In this document: piece by piece, positions 32,141 through 44,664 of the stretch | Layout of the letters: each line of letters opens with the position of its first letter | Numbering within the stretch: position 1 is the stretch's first letter | NCBI RefSeq assembly: GCF_000143415.4 | Contig: NW_003314269.1 | Span: 2,382,118-2,446,117 of the forward strand | Length of the DNA stretch: 64,000 bases | Origin: Selaginella moellendorffii | Lineage: Eukaryota; Streptophyta; Lycopodiopsida; Selaginellales; Selaginellaceae | Direction of reading: 5' to 3' | Notes under the pieces: model-generated | Database searches by the model: none | Told to the model about the DNA's origin: nothing | Seen by the model: only the letters and a program-made list of their open reading frames with translations | Program-made: the position numbers and the translations under genes

Positions 32141-33382
32141 CATACAGGTTGGCATTCCAGAATCCATGCTTTTGTTTTTTTTGTGTTTACATAGTATCAA
32201 AAGTAAGCTAACTCTCACTCACTTTGATGGCATCATTGTCCACCTTGTCTTTGATGGAAAGGATTTCTAGATGCAATTCTACTTTATAGAAAAGAATATT
32301 TGAGGAGTGATCGAGAGCAACCTCAATCCAGGTGATGATATGCAGATCAGAAAAAGGAGTGGGAGGTGTAGAATGGCAAGGTGTGTTTGGGGGGGGGGGG
32401 GGGCTAGTACTGAAGCTATTTGGATATTGATAGAATGACAAAGGAGAATTGGGATTTTGTATGCTTAATCCTTGGCAAGACTAATAGAGTGAGATTGCTG
32501 GATCTCAAGCTCCAGCTCAAGAGTCGTAAGCAGGGAAAGGCAGAATCAATGAGTGATTTTGCCAGCGGGCTTGTGGATATCGCCAAGCAGATTGATACAG
32601 TCCAGATGATCCATGGCAATGAGTTGCTCACAGCATTCTTCAAGGGATTGAACAAACTGATGCAGCTGGCAAGGTCACATCACCTAAGTTCTAGCAACAC
32701 TTTTACACAGATTGTAGCAGATTTCATTATGTAGGAGGGCTTTCTGAAGTCTGGGCAAGCAAGCTCAAAGGACAAAGAGTTGGCACTCTTTGCTGGGAAG
32801 GGGAAACAATCAGTCACAATGTGGGATAGATTAGGACCAAGAAACCAAGGCGAGAGCAATAAGAAGTTAAAGAAGAAGAAGAACAATATGTACACCATTT
32901 GCAAGAAGCTAGGGCAAGAGATTGTATAGATAAGGAGGCCAAAAGAGCGAAGGAGGTGAGAAAATCCGAAGGCACAGAAAGTGGGCAGTAGGAGAAAGTC
33001 GGCCAACTTTGCTAGCATGGCAAAGGAAGGCAATAAGGATGATTGGGATGACTATGGTAGCTTGTTCATGGCCATAAGCATCAAGAAGCAAACCACTAAC
33101 TTCCAGGATGAGGCAAGAATAGTTGATTCAGTGGCAAACAAGTATATGACACACCTTAGGGAGCTTTTTACATAATTTAGAATAGTTCTAGGAAATAAAT
33201 AGATTTTCCTAGTGGAGGGAGTTGGCACAATCGACATTAAGCTTCCATCAGGGATATTCTTGAGGTAAACAAGACACTATTTTCAGTATGGAAAATAGCA
33301 AATTGTGACCTTTCAAGAAGTTGGGTTATATCATCTAGTTTGCAAGACTAATAGATTTTTAGATATGGCATTGAAGGTTTAG
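32139..33382 (+). pseudogene. Decayed Copia element: LTR end, gag and protease region
   Basis: LTR-like end TTTACA and decayed primer site TAGTATCA near 32187-32195 are followed by gag remnants: VFDGKDF (about 32250) and a UBN2-type segment (about 32440-32730) with LGKTNRVRLLDLKLQLKSRK, then MSDFASGLVDIAKQI and NELLTAFFKGL. Later, IVDSVANKYMTH (about 33120) matches the Copia protease region with the active-site DSGA changed to DSVA, and GLYHLVCKTNRFL (about 33320) matches the pre-integrase zone. Several in-frame stops are present. No RT or 3' LTR was recognised downstream, so the element is truncated. A poly-G run of about 15 lies at about 32389-32403. Confidence 0.7.
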
Positions 33383-35145
33383 GCAAAACAATGAGTAAGA
33401 CAACATGGAACTCCAAGCAAAGGAAATGGTGAAAGGATTGATGTTATAGTATTAAAAGATATTTATTAGATAATTCTTTTATTACGATGGCAAAAGATTG
33501 ATGGTTCTTTTTGTTAACACACTTTGTCCAAATGTTCACATATATACTTGGCCAGATGAGTATTAAGGAAGGAATTCTAAAGTGTTTATGTAGTTAAATA
33601 TACTTGGCCCAGTTTGTTAGTTCTTTTTTCTCTATCTTAGATGAAAAAAAAAAGATATAAAAATATAAATAGAATGAAACTAGGAATAAATAAACTTTTC
33701 TTGTTAAAATGGGATTCTCATACTAAAATGGGAGTCATGTCTTAGTTCATCCACTTAATATTTATATTATTTTTATAATTTATTTGTTATATTAACAAAC
33801 TTTTGCTTAAGTGGGACTAGGATATACCTAGAATATTATCGGATATTCTAAGATATTTCATCTAATAGTGGTTATTCATTTAAATTAATCTTATATTTAT
33901 AATTTTTAAACATGTTAATAATTTATAAACTTTTACTTTGTATCATCATGAGCTTGTAAGGTCTTTTGGAGCATGAGCTAAAGAAACACTACAACTTACA
34001 ATGCATCTACGTCCAAAATGGCAATTGCAAGGAAGCACTTAAAGTTTCCAGGCTCATAGGTTAAACTGGTATCAAGTTCAATCATCTCAACTACTATCAA
34101 TGATTGATGCTTGTTCTGGTATAAGGAATTTGCCACAAGCCAAGTCTCTTCTATCCCAGCTTTTCTTTCTCTTGGCATGTGGCTATAAACTATTTTCTTT
34201 ACTAAACTATATAGGATAATGACAAATCCCAGTTTTAGCTTAAGTTTGTTTCTTTATTTTCCAAGTATTCCAAAAGTAGTTTATTTGAATTTTATATTTC
34301 TGAGATAGTTATGTTATGTTATAGTTATATTATTGTTTTCTTTGGTAACTTGTTCAGACTTTAAGTTCTAGTGACTCCTAGTTCTCATCGGATCACTCCA
34401 TTGTATTCCAAACTCAACCCCTATGAAAGCTAGGTTAGTGATTGATTTAAACAAAATGGATGTATGCTCTTTTACACAAATACCCATATAGGGTATGATA
34501 GTAAGATTGATTGTGATGACAGGAGCGCTAGAATGTAGAAATCAGCAATGTGGAGTTTTTCTCAATTTTGTGATTATACAAAGAGGTGATAAAATCTTAA
34601 TCCCAACCACTATAAATTTTACCAACTTAGCTAAAACAATACTAAGACTTCCTGGGATAGTGGGCATTGCTGCTGCCATAGTTTTTACAGGCATTGCAGC
34701 TGTGGTTTGCCAAAATCAAGCAGCTATGGCAAAATCGTTGTTGCGAGTGTTGCTCACGTTTCAGCTTTAGACAATGATGTCTTATGTTATATAACTTGGC
34801 TTAAAGTTTTAAATGTTAATGCAAGGCATTATGAGGCCTGTGCTTCCTACAAATGAAATTGTCCCATTGAATCTAGTATTTGAAATTATAGCTAGTTTAA
34901 AGGACCTCATCCTCAAAGTTCTTTTGCTATATCCAGTGATTATCATCCTTGACCTACATCCCTGCTGGCTTCCCTTCGCCCAATTATCATTGGCGTCATC
35001 TACAAGTATCTGGGTAATGCGGGCTCCAATCAAAGTTGATCCATCTTGAGCCTCACCACAACTATCCAGCTTCTGCAGAGTGTCACTATCCTTGTTACTA
35101 TAATAAGCAAAAAAATAAAACTCTACGAATATTATTGATCTTAAT
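33383..35145. other. AT-rich stretch, no gene recognised
   Basis: Long AT-rich DNA. A 91-codon plus-strand frame at 34495-34770 has no recognisable similarity and is probably chance or transposon debris. It may include more of the Copia relic or another old element, but I cannot support that. Confidence 0.5.
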
Positions 35146-35760
35146 TTACGAGACAAACTCCTTGCACTTGAACTTGGCCGACAAGCTCACGGGCTGGATC
35201 ACGAGCTCGCAGCTCACGGGGACACCCACAACCGCGGAAGACACCGCCTTTGACGCCGTGAATCGCGCCTTGAGCGTGCCGGCCAGCAACACGACCACGC
35301 GGTTGACTCCAAAGTCGTAGCGCAGCGCCCTCACAACATCGTCCCCGCGCACCACCGTCGACTGGTCACTCACCAGCGCCGCAAAGGTGAGATTGCTCCG
35401 GGGATCCTGGAGGAAGGCCGGCGTCGCCACCGTCGCTAGAGCTCGGCCCCTATACTCGAGCAGCAGACTGTCGCCCGTGTAGCGGAATGGAATGCCATAG
35501 CGGTTCCTGGATTCCATCGTGAAATCCATGAAAGCTTCCACCGTGAGCTCGCCACCAGTGTCTCCCAGGCTGAATCTCCCGATAGTAGCGTTGGCCATCA
35601 CCACGATCGGGAGCCTCGGATGAAGATCGAGATAGATGGCGACGACGAAGAGGCTGATCACCATCACCAGCATCAAGAATCCCAGGATGAGGCACACCGC
35701 CAGCAGTCGCTTGTCCCTGTCCTTGATGCATTTCTTGAGCACCGCCGACTTCACGATCAT
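35146..35760 (-). CDS. LEA_2 / NDR1-HIN1-like (NHL) membrane protein
   Basis: 204 residues from MIVKSAVLKKCIKDRDKR. A longer upstream frame exists, but this start gives the usual short basic cytosolic head before the membrane segment (LLAVCLILGFLMLVMVISLF, residues about 19-45), followed by the LEA_2 beta-sandwich: NATIGRFSLG, ELTVEAFMDFTMESRNRYG, DSLLLEYRGRALATVATPAF and a C-terminal GVPVSCELVIQP. NHL proteins are plasma-membrane or cell-periphery proteins linked to defence and abiotic stress; their molecular role is unsettled. Single exon, in tandem with a second LEA_2 gene 202 bp upstream on the same strand. Confidence 0.8.
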   Translation of the reverse strand: MIVKSAVLKKCIKDRDKRLLAVCLILGFLMLVMVISLFVVAIYLDLHPRLPIVVMANATIGRFSLGDTGGELTVEAFMDFTMESRNRYGIPFRYTGDSLLLEYRGRALATVATPAFLQDPRSNLTFAALVSDQSTVVRGDDVVRALRYDFGVNRVVVLLAGTLKARFTASKAVSSAVVGVPVSCELVIQPVSLSAKFKCKEFVS

Positions 35761-35962
35761 GGCTGTCAGTTCTTCGTTCCTTCTTCGTCCTCCTCCTGGG
35801 CTAGCTAATCTAAGTCTGAGTGCCCGTCTATCCCCCACTTTACGTATGATCGAGCCCCTTGAGCTCGCTCTCCAAGGAAGGTATCTGTCTATCTGGATGC
35901 TTGTCCCACTTCCAAGACTTCCAAGTCCCAAAGCTCTAGCGTAAGCAAACCCTCTCCTCCGG

Positions 35963-36979
35963 CTAGTTGTGGCAATCACCGTGCTTCACCAGCGATGGCG
36001 TGAAGTTCGGGCAGTCCACAGTGCCGCTGCCGGGGGTGAAGCTGATGGTCAAGTTCCGGCAAAAGTAGATCCTCCTCTTGAAGTTGGACAGCAAAGGTGA
36101 CGCGCGGTACCTGGCCCTGAGCATGCCGTGGAGATAAACACGCTGCGTCATCAGCCCCGCGCGCTCGTTCTGCAAGTCTTTCACCACGTTCTGGGGCACC
36201 TCCACTGTGCTGTTGCACACCACTGTGAACCTCTCGTAGTGGTTACCACCGCCGACGCTAAACCTCGGAGTCTGGCCGTCGCTGATGTCGTAGGCAACCG
36301 TGGAGTTCATCTTGTAAGCCACAGACAGCTTGCCGGGCGGGAAATTGAAGTTGACGCTGTAAGCACTGCTCGCGTTCAAGGAGAAGGCCATGCTGATGTG
36401 TAGAAACTGGGAGAGTGAGTCTCCACAAACCGGATCCAACTGCTGGATCTCGCCACCCTGTAAAGCGATCGAAGGCAGCCTTGCTCGAGCGTCCACCAGT
36501 ATAATGACCAGGAAGAAGAACGTGATGAAGAGGAGCAGCAGTGCCGCCAGGATGGACAGCTTAAACCACATAGACGACGAGCCGCGCAGAGTTTCCTTGG
36601 GGACAGACTTGTGTCCACGCGTGCTATGTCTTGGACTTCCAGTGGTCGCTGGCTGCTGCTGCGTCGCTGGCTGCTGCTGCTTTTTCTTTGGAGACTTGCT
36701 CTTCTTCGGAGACTTGCTCTTCTTTGGAGACTTGCTTGTTGATCCTGGAGGAGTGCTGGGCCCGGGATGTTGGCTGGTTTCTAAGAGTTTGCTATCCCCT
36801 GGATCTACTGCTGAACTAGCACCCGGAACTTTGCTACTTTTCGGAGGCTTTGGCGTTCTCGAACTCCTCGGAAACTTGCCCGCCCACCAGGACTTGCGTG
36901 GAGAAGGCTCACTCTTCTCCAGGGGCTGCCAAGTCGGAAGCTCCTCGGACATCATGCCCCTCATAGTCAAGTTTCCCAT
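35963..36979 (-). CDS. LEA_2 / NHL-like protein with SPKK-repeat cytosolic head
   Basis: 338 residues from MGNLTMRGMMSEELPTW (36979). A frame continues upstream to 37108, but an apparent intron near 37030-37055 suggests leader sequence there. Residues about 1-145 are Pro/Ser/Lys-rich, with triplicate KSPKKS units and QQQPAT repeats. A strong membrane segment follows (LSILAALLLLFITFFFLVII), then a LEA_2-type extracellular domain (SLSQFLHISMAFSLNASSAY, FNFPPGKLSVAYKMNSTVAY, FTVVCNSTVEVPQNVVKDLQ) ending KHGDCHN. Similar topology to the neighbour at 35146, so probably diverged tandem relatives. The lysine-rich head is unusual in length. Function unknown; membrane-anchored stress or defence role is the family-based guess. 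Confidence 0.75.
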   Translation of the reverse strand: MGNLTMRGMMSEELPTWQPLEKSEPSPRKSWWAGKFPRSSRTPKPPKSSKVPGASSAVDPGDSKLLETSQHPGPSTPPGSTSKSPKKSKSPKKSKSPKKKQQQPATQQQPATTGSPRHSTRGHKSVPKETLRGSSSMWFKLSILAALLLLFITFFFLVIILVDARARLPSIALQGGEIQQLDPVCGDSLSQFLHISMAFSLNASSAYSVNFNFPPGKLSVAYKMNSTVAYDISDGQTPRFSVGGGNHYERFTVVCNSTVEVPQNVVKDLQNERAGLMTQRVYLHGMLRARYRASPLLSNFKRRIYFCRNLTISFTPGSGTVDCPNFTPSLVKHGDCHN

Positions 36980-37439
36980 TCTTCCGCAATCCTTGAAAGA
37001 CGCACACGCAAGAGGAAGTGAGTACCTAGAAAACACAAAACTTGACAAGTACTTACAGCCAAGTCCCGAGTCCGATGTAGTCCGGCCTTTGCTGTCACAC
37101 ACCGCCACCTTTGATCTCGTGAAGACACCCTGCTACCTTACTCAAACGAAAAGCCAAAGCCAGACCCAGTGACTTCTTAAAGCTTACGGTGGTATACACA
37201 TTTCCTTTTATGCTTCCACACGACTCTAAGCTCCCCCTGGATTTTGGTGGAACCATTTGTCTCGCATCACCTCAACCCCCGAACACAATTTCCTTCCAGC
37301 CACGATGCCTGTCCAAAATCTGTGTTGCTGATCGAACGGGGTAGTTTATTGTCAAGAAATTCTGATCCGAGCACCCTCCCATCGTACATGTTCCGCCAAA
37401 ATTGTGGTGAGACGTACTTGTGTGTTCTACTCGTTTTTC
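36980..37439. other. Intergenic, leader of LEA_2 gene
   Basis: Holds the 5' region of the LEA_2 gene at 35963 (probable leader intron near 37030-37055) and the 3' flank of the DEAD-box gene. No other gene seen. Confidence 0.5.
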
Positions 37440-39830
37440 TTAATCATCCCAGGCATCATCCGCAACGCCTTTCTTCGGATCAACCGAAGCTACCAGCATA
37501 TGCTTGTACTTGTCATCTACCCGGACAGTGGTAGAGCCAAACGTACCGACGCCGGAGGTCCCTGTTAGCCGGCCTTCCTTGAAAGCGGCAGCTTCCTCTC
37601 TCTCTTTCCTTCGTGCGGCCTATCAATGAATGGTAATGTCGAGCCTTAGAAAGCTTCAGATAAACATACCTTTCCAGTTGCAAAAGCCATAACATTTCCA
37701 GCCTCTGCCTCTGCTATTGCTTTCCGAATCTGTGCGACCAGAAACTGTAACAATGATAAAACAACGTTAATAAGCGCACTGGAAATCTAAAGCGACATAC
37801 AGCATCTCGATCGGTGTACAAAGATGTCGCTCGACCGCTTGCACCAGCTCGCCCTGTCCTTCCAATGCGGTGGACGTAATCCTCCATAACCTTGAACAAT
37901 TTGACTAATACGTCAGGACAAAGCAAGTAACACTACCAACGGACCTTTGGAAGATCCAAGTTCACAACATGTGCAACTCCGGTAACATCAAGACCACGCG
38001 AGGCGACATCAGTTGCTACCTATCAAGAAAGCAAAACACAAAAGTGGCGACCGTTCGAAAAATGCGATATAGAAAACAAACCAGGATACTGATTGCACCC
38101 TTTCGAAAATCTCTCAATGCAGCTTCTCTTTCGCCCTGAGTTCTTCCACCGTGAAGGGCTGCTGCTTTGAGTCCCTGAGCTAACAGAGCATCCGCAACAT
38201 CGTCACACCTTGCCTGTAATAAACTGGATTAAGAACGGACGACGTTTTCATCTTGCGAACTTACCTTTCTTTCCACGAAAACAATCGTAAGAGGCGGAGG
38301 CTGCCCTGCTCGTTCAGATTGATTTGACGACTCCACAAGCATCGCGAGAAGGTAGTCAATCTACATATACATGTATCATAGTCCGTGATATAGGATCATT
38401 TTTTACCTTGTCTTTCTCATCAACTTTCTCGAGAGACTGTAGAACATTTGAGGTTGGACTGCTCACTTTCCCAACTTTAACCTGAACAGGTTTTGTCAGA
38501 TACTCCTGAGCAAGAGCTTCAATCTCCTCCGGCATCGTAGCACTGAAAAGGAGCGTCTGATGCTTTTTAGGAAGATTTTGCATCACCTACAACGACGACC
38601 ACTCAGCAATGAAAGAAAAAGTACCAAATGCAGCATACCTCCTTAATCTGGGGTAAAAAACCCATGTCAAGCATTCTGTCGGCTTCGTCCAGTACAACAT
38701 ACGATACTCTCAACAAAGAACTATTTCCTTGCTGAAGATGGTCGATAAAACGGCCAGGTGTAGCTACAACCACTTGAACTCCAGATCGCAGCTCGGATCT
38801 CTATGAAACGGCGAAAGAAAACATAAACAAAACTTTCACTTGAAACTAAAGTATTACCTGCTCTCCGATATGAGTTCCACCCACAACTATAGCAGTCTTG
38901 AAGCCATCTGTTGATCGGCTGAATGCCCTCACCTAAACAATACATTAGGCAGTGAGAATAATTCATTGCTTCACACGCACCTCTTTCTCGATCTGTTGGG
39001 CAAGCTCACGAGTCGGTGCGAGCACCAAGGCCAAAGGCCCATCACCATGACGAATAGGAGGTTGAGCGAGACAATGCTGAAACGGGCACCGAGAAGTAAG
39101 CAAATAAGTCGTATCAAAACAGCAAGAAAACCTGAATCATCGGGATAGCAAAAGCAGCAGTTTTGCCACTTCCAGTCTCAGCACATCCGAGCAAGTCTCG
39201 TCCAGAAAGAGCCACAGGCATAGCCTGCGCTTGGATTGGAGTTGGATTAGTGTACTCGTGGAACGCAATGTCTTTCATGATATTCGCATGTAAACACTGC
39301 AAGGGAGAGATCCAGAGCCAGATCTTAGTCACTAAAAGTAGCAGTATGCTCTTACCATGTCCTCGAACGTTTCCACCGGCGCCTGGGCAGCCGGCGTGCC
39401 GTCAGTGATTTCCACATCGACATTCAGACGCGCCCTCACATCCGCGATCTAGCACCAGAGAGACAGGGGAGAGATCCAGCAAACGAGGGTTTAGGGTTTT
39501 TCCCCGGGGAGAGATACTCACCTGATCGCTCTGCATTCTCCTCACGCGCTCCGATGGCTGCCACCGTGACCACACCGCCTCCGGCGGCGGCAAGCCGCGG
39601 GTATCGCGGCTCGGGAAGGGCCATTTCTCGCGGCCGTAGCCATTCCCCGACGCGAATCCATTCGCGTCGGGCCGATTCCTGCTGTAGCTCCCAAAGCTGC
39701 CCCCATAATCCCGATCCCTGCTCCCAAAATCCCCAGAGGACGATCGCTGCGACGGCGATGGCGACGCGGGCGTGGCGGCTCTTGAATTGGACGAGGCTCC
39801 CGACCTCAGATGTGGAGGAATATATGGCAT
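37440..39830 (-). CDS. DEAD-box ATP-dependent RNA helicase
   Basis: Start chosen at [11 protein letters not shown] (39830), a common start of this helicase group; an in-frame ATG 33 bp upstream (39863) is the alternative. An N-terminal Gly/Ser/Arg-rich region is followed by the helicase core in about ten exons: Q-motif area [16 protein letters not shown], Walker [15 protein letters not shown] (about 39160), [36 protein letters not shown] (about 38680), [16 protein letters not shown] (about 38530), ARGLDVTGV-like motif V region (about 37990) and [10 protein letters not shown] (about 37860). The C-terminus is short and acidic, ending [12 protein letters not shown]-box proteins remodel RNA and RNPs using ATP. 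I cannot name the exact subfamily; the core resembles plant RH37/RH52-type proteins only loosely. Confidence 0.88.
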
Positions 39831-39986
39831 GGCGGCACTCTCTCCTCTCTCTCTCTCGCGCAACCAGCTATGGCAAAGATCACAAACAGCTCAAACCCTA
39901 GGGCAAAAGCATCGAGTGGCCCAAATCCGCGCGCCCTAGAAGCGTACGGTCGCCAGCCCCACCGCCCGTACAAACTAACTCTTGTT

Positions 39987-42900
39987 TCACTTGAAAGCGT
40001 TGTGGAAGAGGCTGCTGGGCGACTCGATTTGCACGATGTGCTCCTCCTCCTCGTCGCCGGAGGAGGCGTCGCTGGAATCGCTGGACAGCTGCTTCTTCCG
40101 GAGCTTCCGCCGCGTTCTCAGGGCCGGGAGTGGCGGAACCGGCGGCGCTGAGATGAGCGGCAGGCTTCCTTGAGGCTGGAGTTCTCGCGGCCTCTCGAGC
40201 GAGCGTCGCGGGACTCCTCCCGGGAACAAAGGTGGGACGGCTTGAGGCTGCTGTGGCCATATCTGGCCCGTGCTTCCTCGTTTCCACGCGCTCTCCACCT
40301 GCGTGTATGTATCTCTAGAACTTGAGTGACGAACATAAAAACGAGGAAGTGTACCTTGATTTCTTCAAGAACGTTGGCTTCGTTCGCCTTCGTTGTTGTT
40401 GCCGAGCCTTGCCTCATCCGAGCAAGGATCTGCTGCTCCGAGTTCCGGCTTTGATCCGACCCGTGCCTTCCTCGGTACCTCAAGCTGAAGCTGCTGTCAT
40501 GCCCGATTGCACTGGATCGACGGGAAAGCAAGGACTGCGAAGAAACTCTCGTGTGGAAGTTGTGCCTGATGAGAACCAGACGAGAGCGCGTCTCTACGTG
40601 AAATATGTTTCCGTAAAAGACACCGTTGCCAGAAACCTTCCGCTCTGTGCCAGGAAAAATTAGATTGTTAGAGGGCGAGAAATTTAGAAAGAAGGAACCT
40701 GTCTCGTGGCTGGGACAAACAATTCCAGCCGGGGCTCCGATTATTTCGTTTTCCCCGTCCTGCTTGATAAATCCTTCAATAAGAAGGCCTATCTCGCAAA
40801 CTGGTACTTCAATAATCTCTCCGCGGATGAAAGATATCATGCTAGAATTCTGGACAATGACTCGGAGCTCATGCATAGGCATTGCTTCGAAAAAATCCGG
40901 TAAAATTATCTTCAAAACCGGAAGGGTGCTTTCCTGCAATTAAATGCGGTGAGAATTCAACTCAGTCTTCTTAGCTTTACCTGCCAAAAAAACTGTTCCA
41001 GCTCTGTGTTGGCTTGTAAGATAGACAATACTTTAGACGCTTCCAAATAAAAGCACTGAACCACCGAGTCTGCGATCAAATCACAGAGGAACGACTTTCC
41101 CATGATAACTTCGTAAAGACCCAAAGTACTGCCATGAGAAAACGTTGGATGCAATAGATGCCTGGAATTGCTACTAGTGTTCCACTGCAAACTCAACATA
41201 CTTCAAGCATGGTCGCATCATCCAGGATTTACGTACCTTGACAATACCATTCGCTATAAGCCAAAGGCCGTCCGCACGAGAGCCTTCTTTATAGAGAACG
41301 CTGCCTCTCAGCTTCAGGAACTCCTTCGAGGAATTAAAAATCAGGGCTTGAATTTGGCTCGGAAGAGATGTTATAAAAGGCTGAGTACGCAAAAGATCTG
41401 CTCCCTTCGGCATTGAAACGCTTGGAGGATTTCTCAGTAACCTTTTCAAATCAGCCTGCAAGTGAGCTTCTGTCAGCTCTATTACCTTATACAATGAAAA
41501 CACTTACCTGCACAGCATCGTGAAGATGCATTGTTTCGCTATCCTCGAGCAGACCGGATTTTTCCAAACTTTGAATATAGTCCGAGATGCGAAGTAAAAT
41601 TGCATGGACAACTTGTTTGGTTTTCACAACAAGCAATACCTGCAAACATGTGTTCGACACTTACAAAGCCATACTGAGAAATGGATACCTGTGAAAATGT
41701 GAGACGTATACCCTCTAAAAACTGCTTAGCTTCGACAGTCTCTTCTTCGCTCTCTTTAATCACAATCTCTCCAACTTCCGTTTCTCCTGCCAAACAAAAA
41801 CTTTTAGCATTAGGAGCACGCAAAGGCAGCTAATTCACCAGTTACCTATGAAAGCTCGTAGATGACGTCGAACAAGGAGATGAGCACGAAGAAACGCAGC
41901 ACTAATGTAGCAACTAAGCTCCAGACGCTCCACAACCAGGTAAGTTAACAACTTCTGCGGCAAAAAGAAATTTCCTGTTTGTAGATGCTTCAAGTAGCTG
42001 GGGCAGTGGACATGGGGATGCACACCGCTCCAGTCCGAAAGAACATCCTGCTTGGCGACTCTATCCAGAGCCTCGTCCACGGACTGCATTAGCAGCAGGG
42101 CAGCCGTCTGTGTGATTCTTCCTTCTTCAAGCATCACCCAGTAAGCCGCTTGTACTCCTGCAAAGCACGAAACCGCGGCTTCAATGGCCAGAAGAAAGAG
42201 TCACTTGGTCACCATTTAGGAAGCGCAGACGGAGGTCTTGCAGCTGTGTCTTACGCGTGTCACCCTCGCTAGTCGGGGCATCCTGGGGATGGATACGCGC
42301 TTCGTCTTCTGGAAGTCGATTCAAGCAGCTTATATATTTGCGCACGGTCGGCCAATCAGCGGGACCAAGTTCTTCGTCTTCTCCAAGCTCTTCGAATGCT
42401 TCAGCTGCCTTGCTATTCACTTCGTAGTTTACGTGCTCCAACACAAGCCTCTGCGAAGAAACACACGTCAGCATACGATGCACTGTGCTGCAAAAATTGT
42501 ACACACCTTCGTCTCCGAGGTTTTCTCCATGTGGAGAAACTTCAAAAGAAACTGTGTTGACGTACCGTTCACAATGAGCGTTAGGAAAACCACGCCCCCT
42601 GTAAAGAAGACAAACTAGCGGACGAAGCACAATCAGATGGACGGCTTACACAGCTTACAATGATATCTAACCTTTGCTTGTATTCTTCCTGCGACACTCT
42701 GATCATTTTCACTTTCCTGGAATGAAAAGAGCTTTGATTCAGAAAGCTCAGATCTTCCAGTAAATTACCTTTACAGAAAGTGACAGAGCAAGTGCTACGG
42801 CACCTCGAAGACCAGACCAGACTAGTATAAGAGCCTCCTTGAAACTTAATCCATATCCGTAATAACTCAAGCCGGGATACAGTGCAATCACTACCAATGC

Positions 42901-44664
42901 CCGTGATAGCTGTAGAAAGAAGTACAAACACAGCAAATATGCCCAGTCGCGACCTGTCGAACGCTGTGAAAAAGATGCAAAGAGTTGACCCTACATGCCA
43001 GGCACCTTCAATTTCTGATTGACTTCGCAGGAAGCTTTCCGCAATGACTACGCCACTGATTAACAAAGAACTGAGATCAACTCTACCGAGCACTACATAC
43101 CTTAGGATGAAAATAACGGTATTTGCAAAGTATGCAATGATGGTCCTGTAAAATTAATTGTGGAATAAGAAGCCTTCATTGTTTTTAATGTAATATGGTT
43201 TTAGTCGCAATACCAAAAGCAATGCATACTCTGTTGGTTTTCACCTTTGAAAGCAGCCCTCCCAAACGCTGCAAATAACCTGATAAGTTGGATCGCATAA
43301 ATAGTTAGAAGAAAACAATGTTCGAAGATCTCACTTACATGCCAACCGTCATGACTGCCAGCACTCCAGAAACACCAGCAACATGCTGAGCCTATTTCCA
43401 CATAAAACACGGACTGAGTACATTGCAGCAGCGAAGATGCAAACAATCAAAAAACATACTATGAAGAACGCACAATAACTTGCTGTGAAAGTCAGCGTGA
43501 TTTCTATAACGGTATCGTTAAACATGATCCCGAGCCAAAAGATCGACAGCATTCCAAAAGTCATGCCCAGAGCCACGCTGCAGCAACGAGAAACAAGTAA
43601 GAGAAAACACAAAACAATTCATCTCTTCGCACTTACGATCCCAATGCAACTTGAGACAAGAATTTGCAAATGTCGCCAGCAGAGAAATGTTTCCCGAGCA
43701 CCATTTGATGGAAAAGCTCAAACACCACCATTGCTGTTCTGCATCCCAACAAAATTCACGAAAACACATGAGCAACTGATGAGAAAAGCTGAAGGTACAA
43801 ACCCATCGTTCATCAATGCTTCCCCCTCAATTATCGTGCTCAGTTTTTTGCTTGCCTTCACATCTCTGAGAAGAGAGACAACCGCTACAGGATCCGTGGC
43901 ACTGAGAAGCCCTCCCAGTAATAAGGACACACTCCAGCTCCATCCATAAGGAAGAATAAACTAAACAACCACAACACTGTGAAACGATAGTAAACTCTTA
44001 AAAAACGTGAGGAAGAGGTCTTACGTGGCTGAAAAGCCCCAGACAAAATGTTGAAATGACCACTCCAGGGCCCGCGAGGAGTACCATCTGTAACAAGCAT
44101 CTCTATCTCCAGGCAAAGAGCAAAACAAAACAGGAGAAGATTGCAAAAGTTTGATCCAGTTCACGAGAAAGATGGCTTCTCGCGTACCTTGATTTGATGG
44201 ACTTCCATGGAAAACGAGCTCTCGAAAAGAAGAGCCGGCAAGAACACGTAGAGAATGAGATTGGGATGAATGTTCGACCCTGCGAAAGAGATTGAAAACC
44301 ATACAAAGAAAAAAAGAGACAATGGAGGAGCTTACACAAGCGAATGCTATGGCCGAGAGATCCCAGGCCCCGTTGAGTTCCATATTCTAGGTGGAAAACC
44401 ATAGCAACAAGAGATAGATTGTGAAGAGAAAGAAGACATCGATCGATTACCCAGAGCGCCCAGCCCCATTCCAATCACCAGCAGCGCCACAGTGTACGGA
44501 ACCTTGGTCTTGTGCAAGATTTGCCTCGACACCGTCCCAATCGCCAGCGACACGACGACGAAGAGAATCGCCGTCTCCGGCCCCCATTTCTCGATCGCAG
44601 AGGGCGGATTTTCGGCGTCCAATGCTGCGACGTTCAATCGCGATCCCGTGGTGATCGCTGCCAT
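39987..44664 (-). CDS. SOS1: SOS1/NHX7-type plasma-membrane Na+/H+ antiporter
   Basis: Large multi-exon gene with about 20 short introns. Starts MAAITTGSRLNVAALD; then VPYTVALLVIGMGLGALG, the exchanger core LLGGLLSATDPVAVVSLLRD and KKLSTIIEGEALMNDG (about 43750-43920), FNDTVIEITLTF (about 43510), FAAFGRAAFKGENQQS, VIFILSGVVIAE-like segment near 43090, and RGFPNAHCERYVNT. The long cytosolic tail has a cyclic-nucleotide-binding-like fold (MPKGADLLRTQPFITSLPSQ, KEGSRADGLWLIANGIVK, about 41250-41420). It ends with an acidic tail SSDSSDASSGDEEEE, then IESPSSL, which resembles the SOS2-phosphorylated DSPS region of flowering-plant SOS1. SOS1 exports Na+ across the plasma membrane. Exon joins were inferred by eye. 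Confidence 0.88.

Noticed and set aside
34495-34770. Hydrophobic 91-codon plus-strand frame
   Set aside because: AT-rich context, no similarity seen, probably chance or transposon debris.
40118-40939. Separate gene encoding the 273-codon frame downstream of SOS1
   Set aside because: Its N-terminal residues continue the SOS1 cytosolic tail, and the frame reads through short introns; it is part of SOS1.
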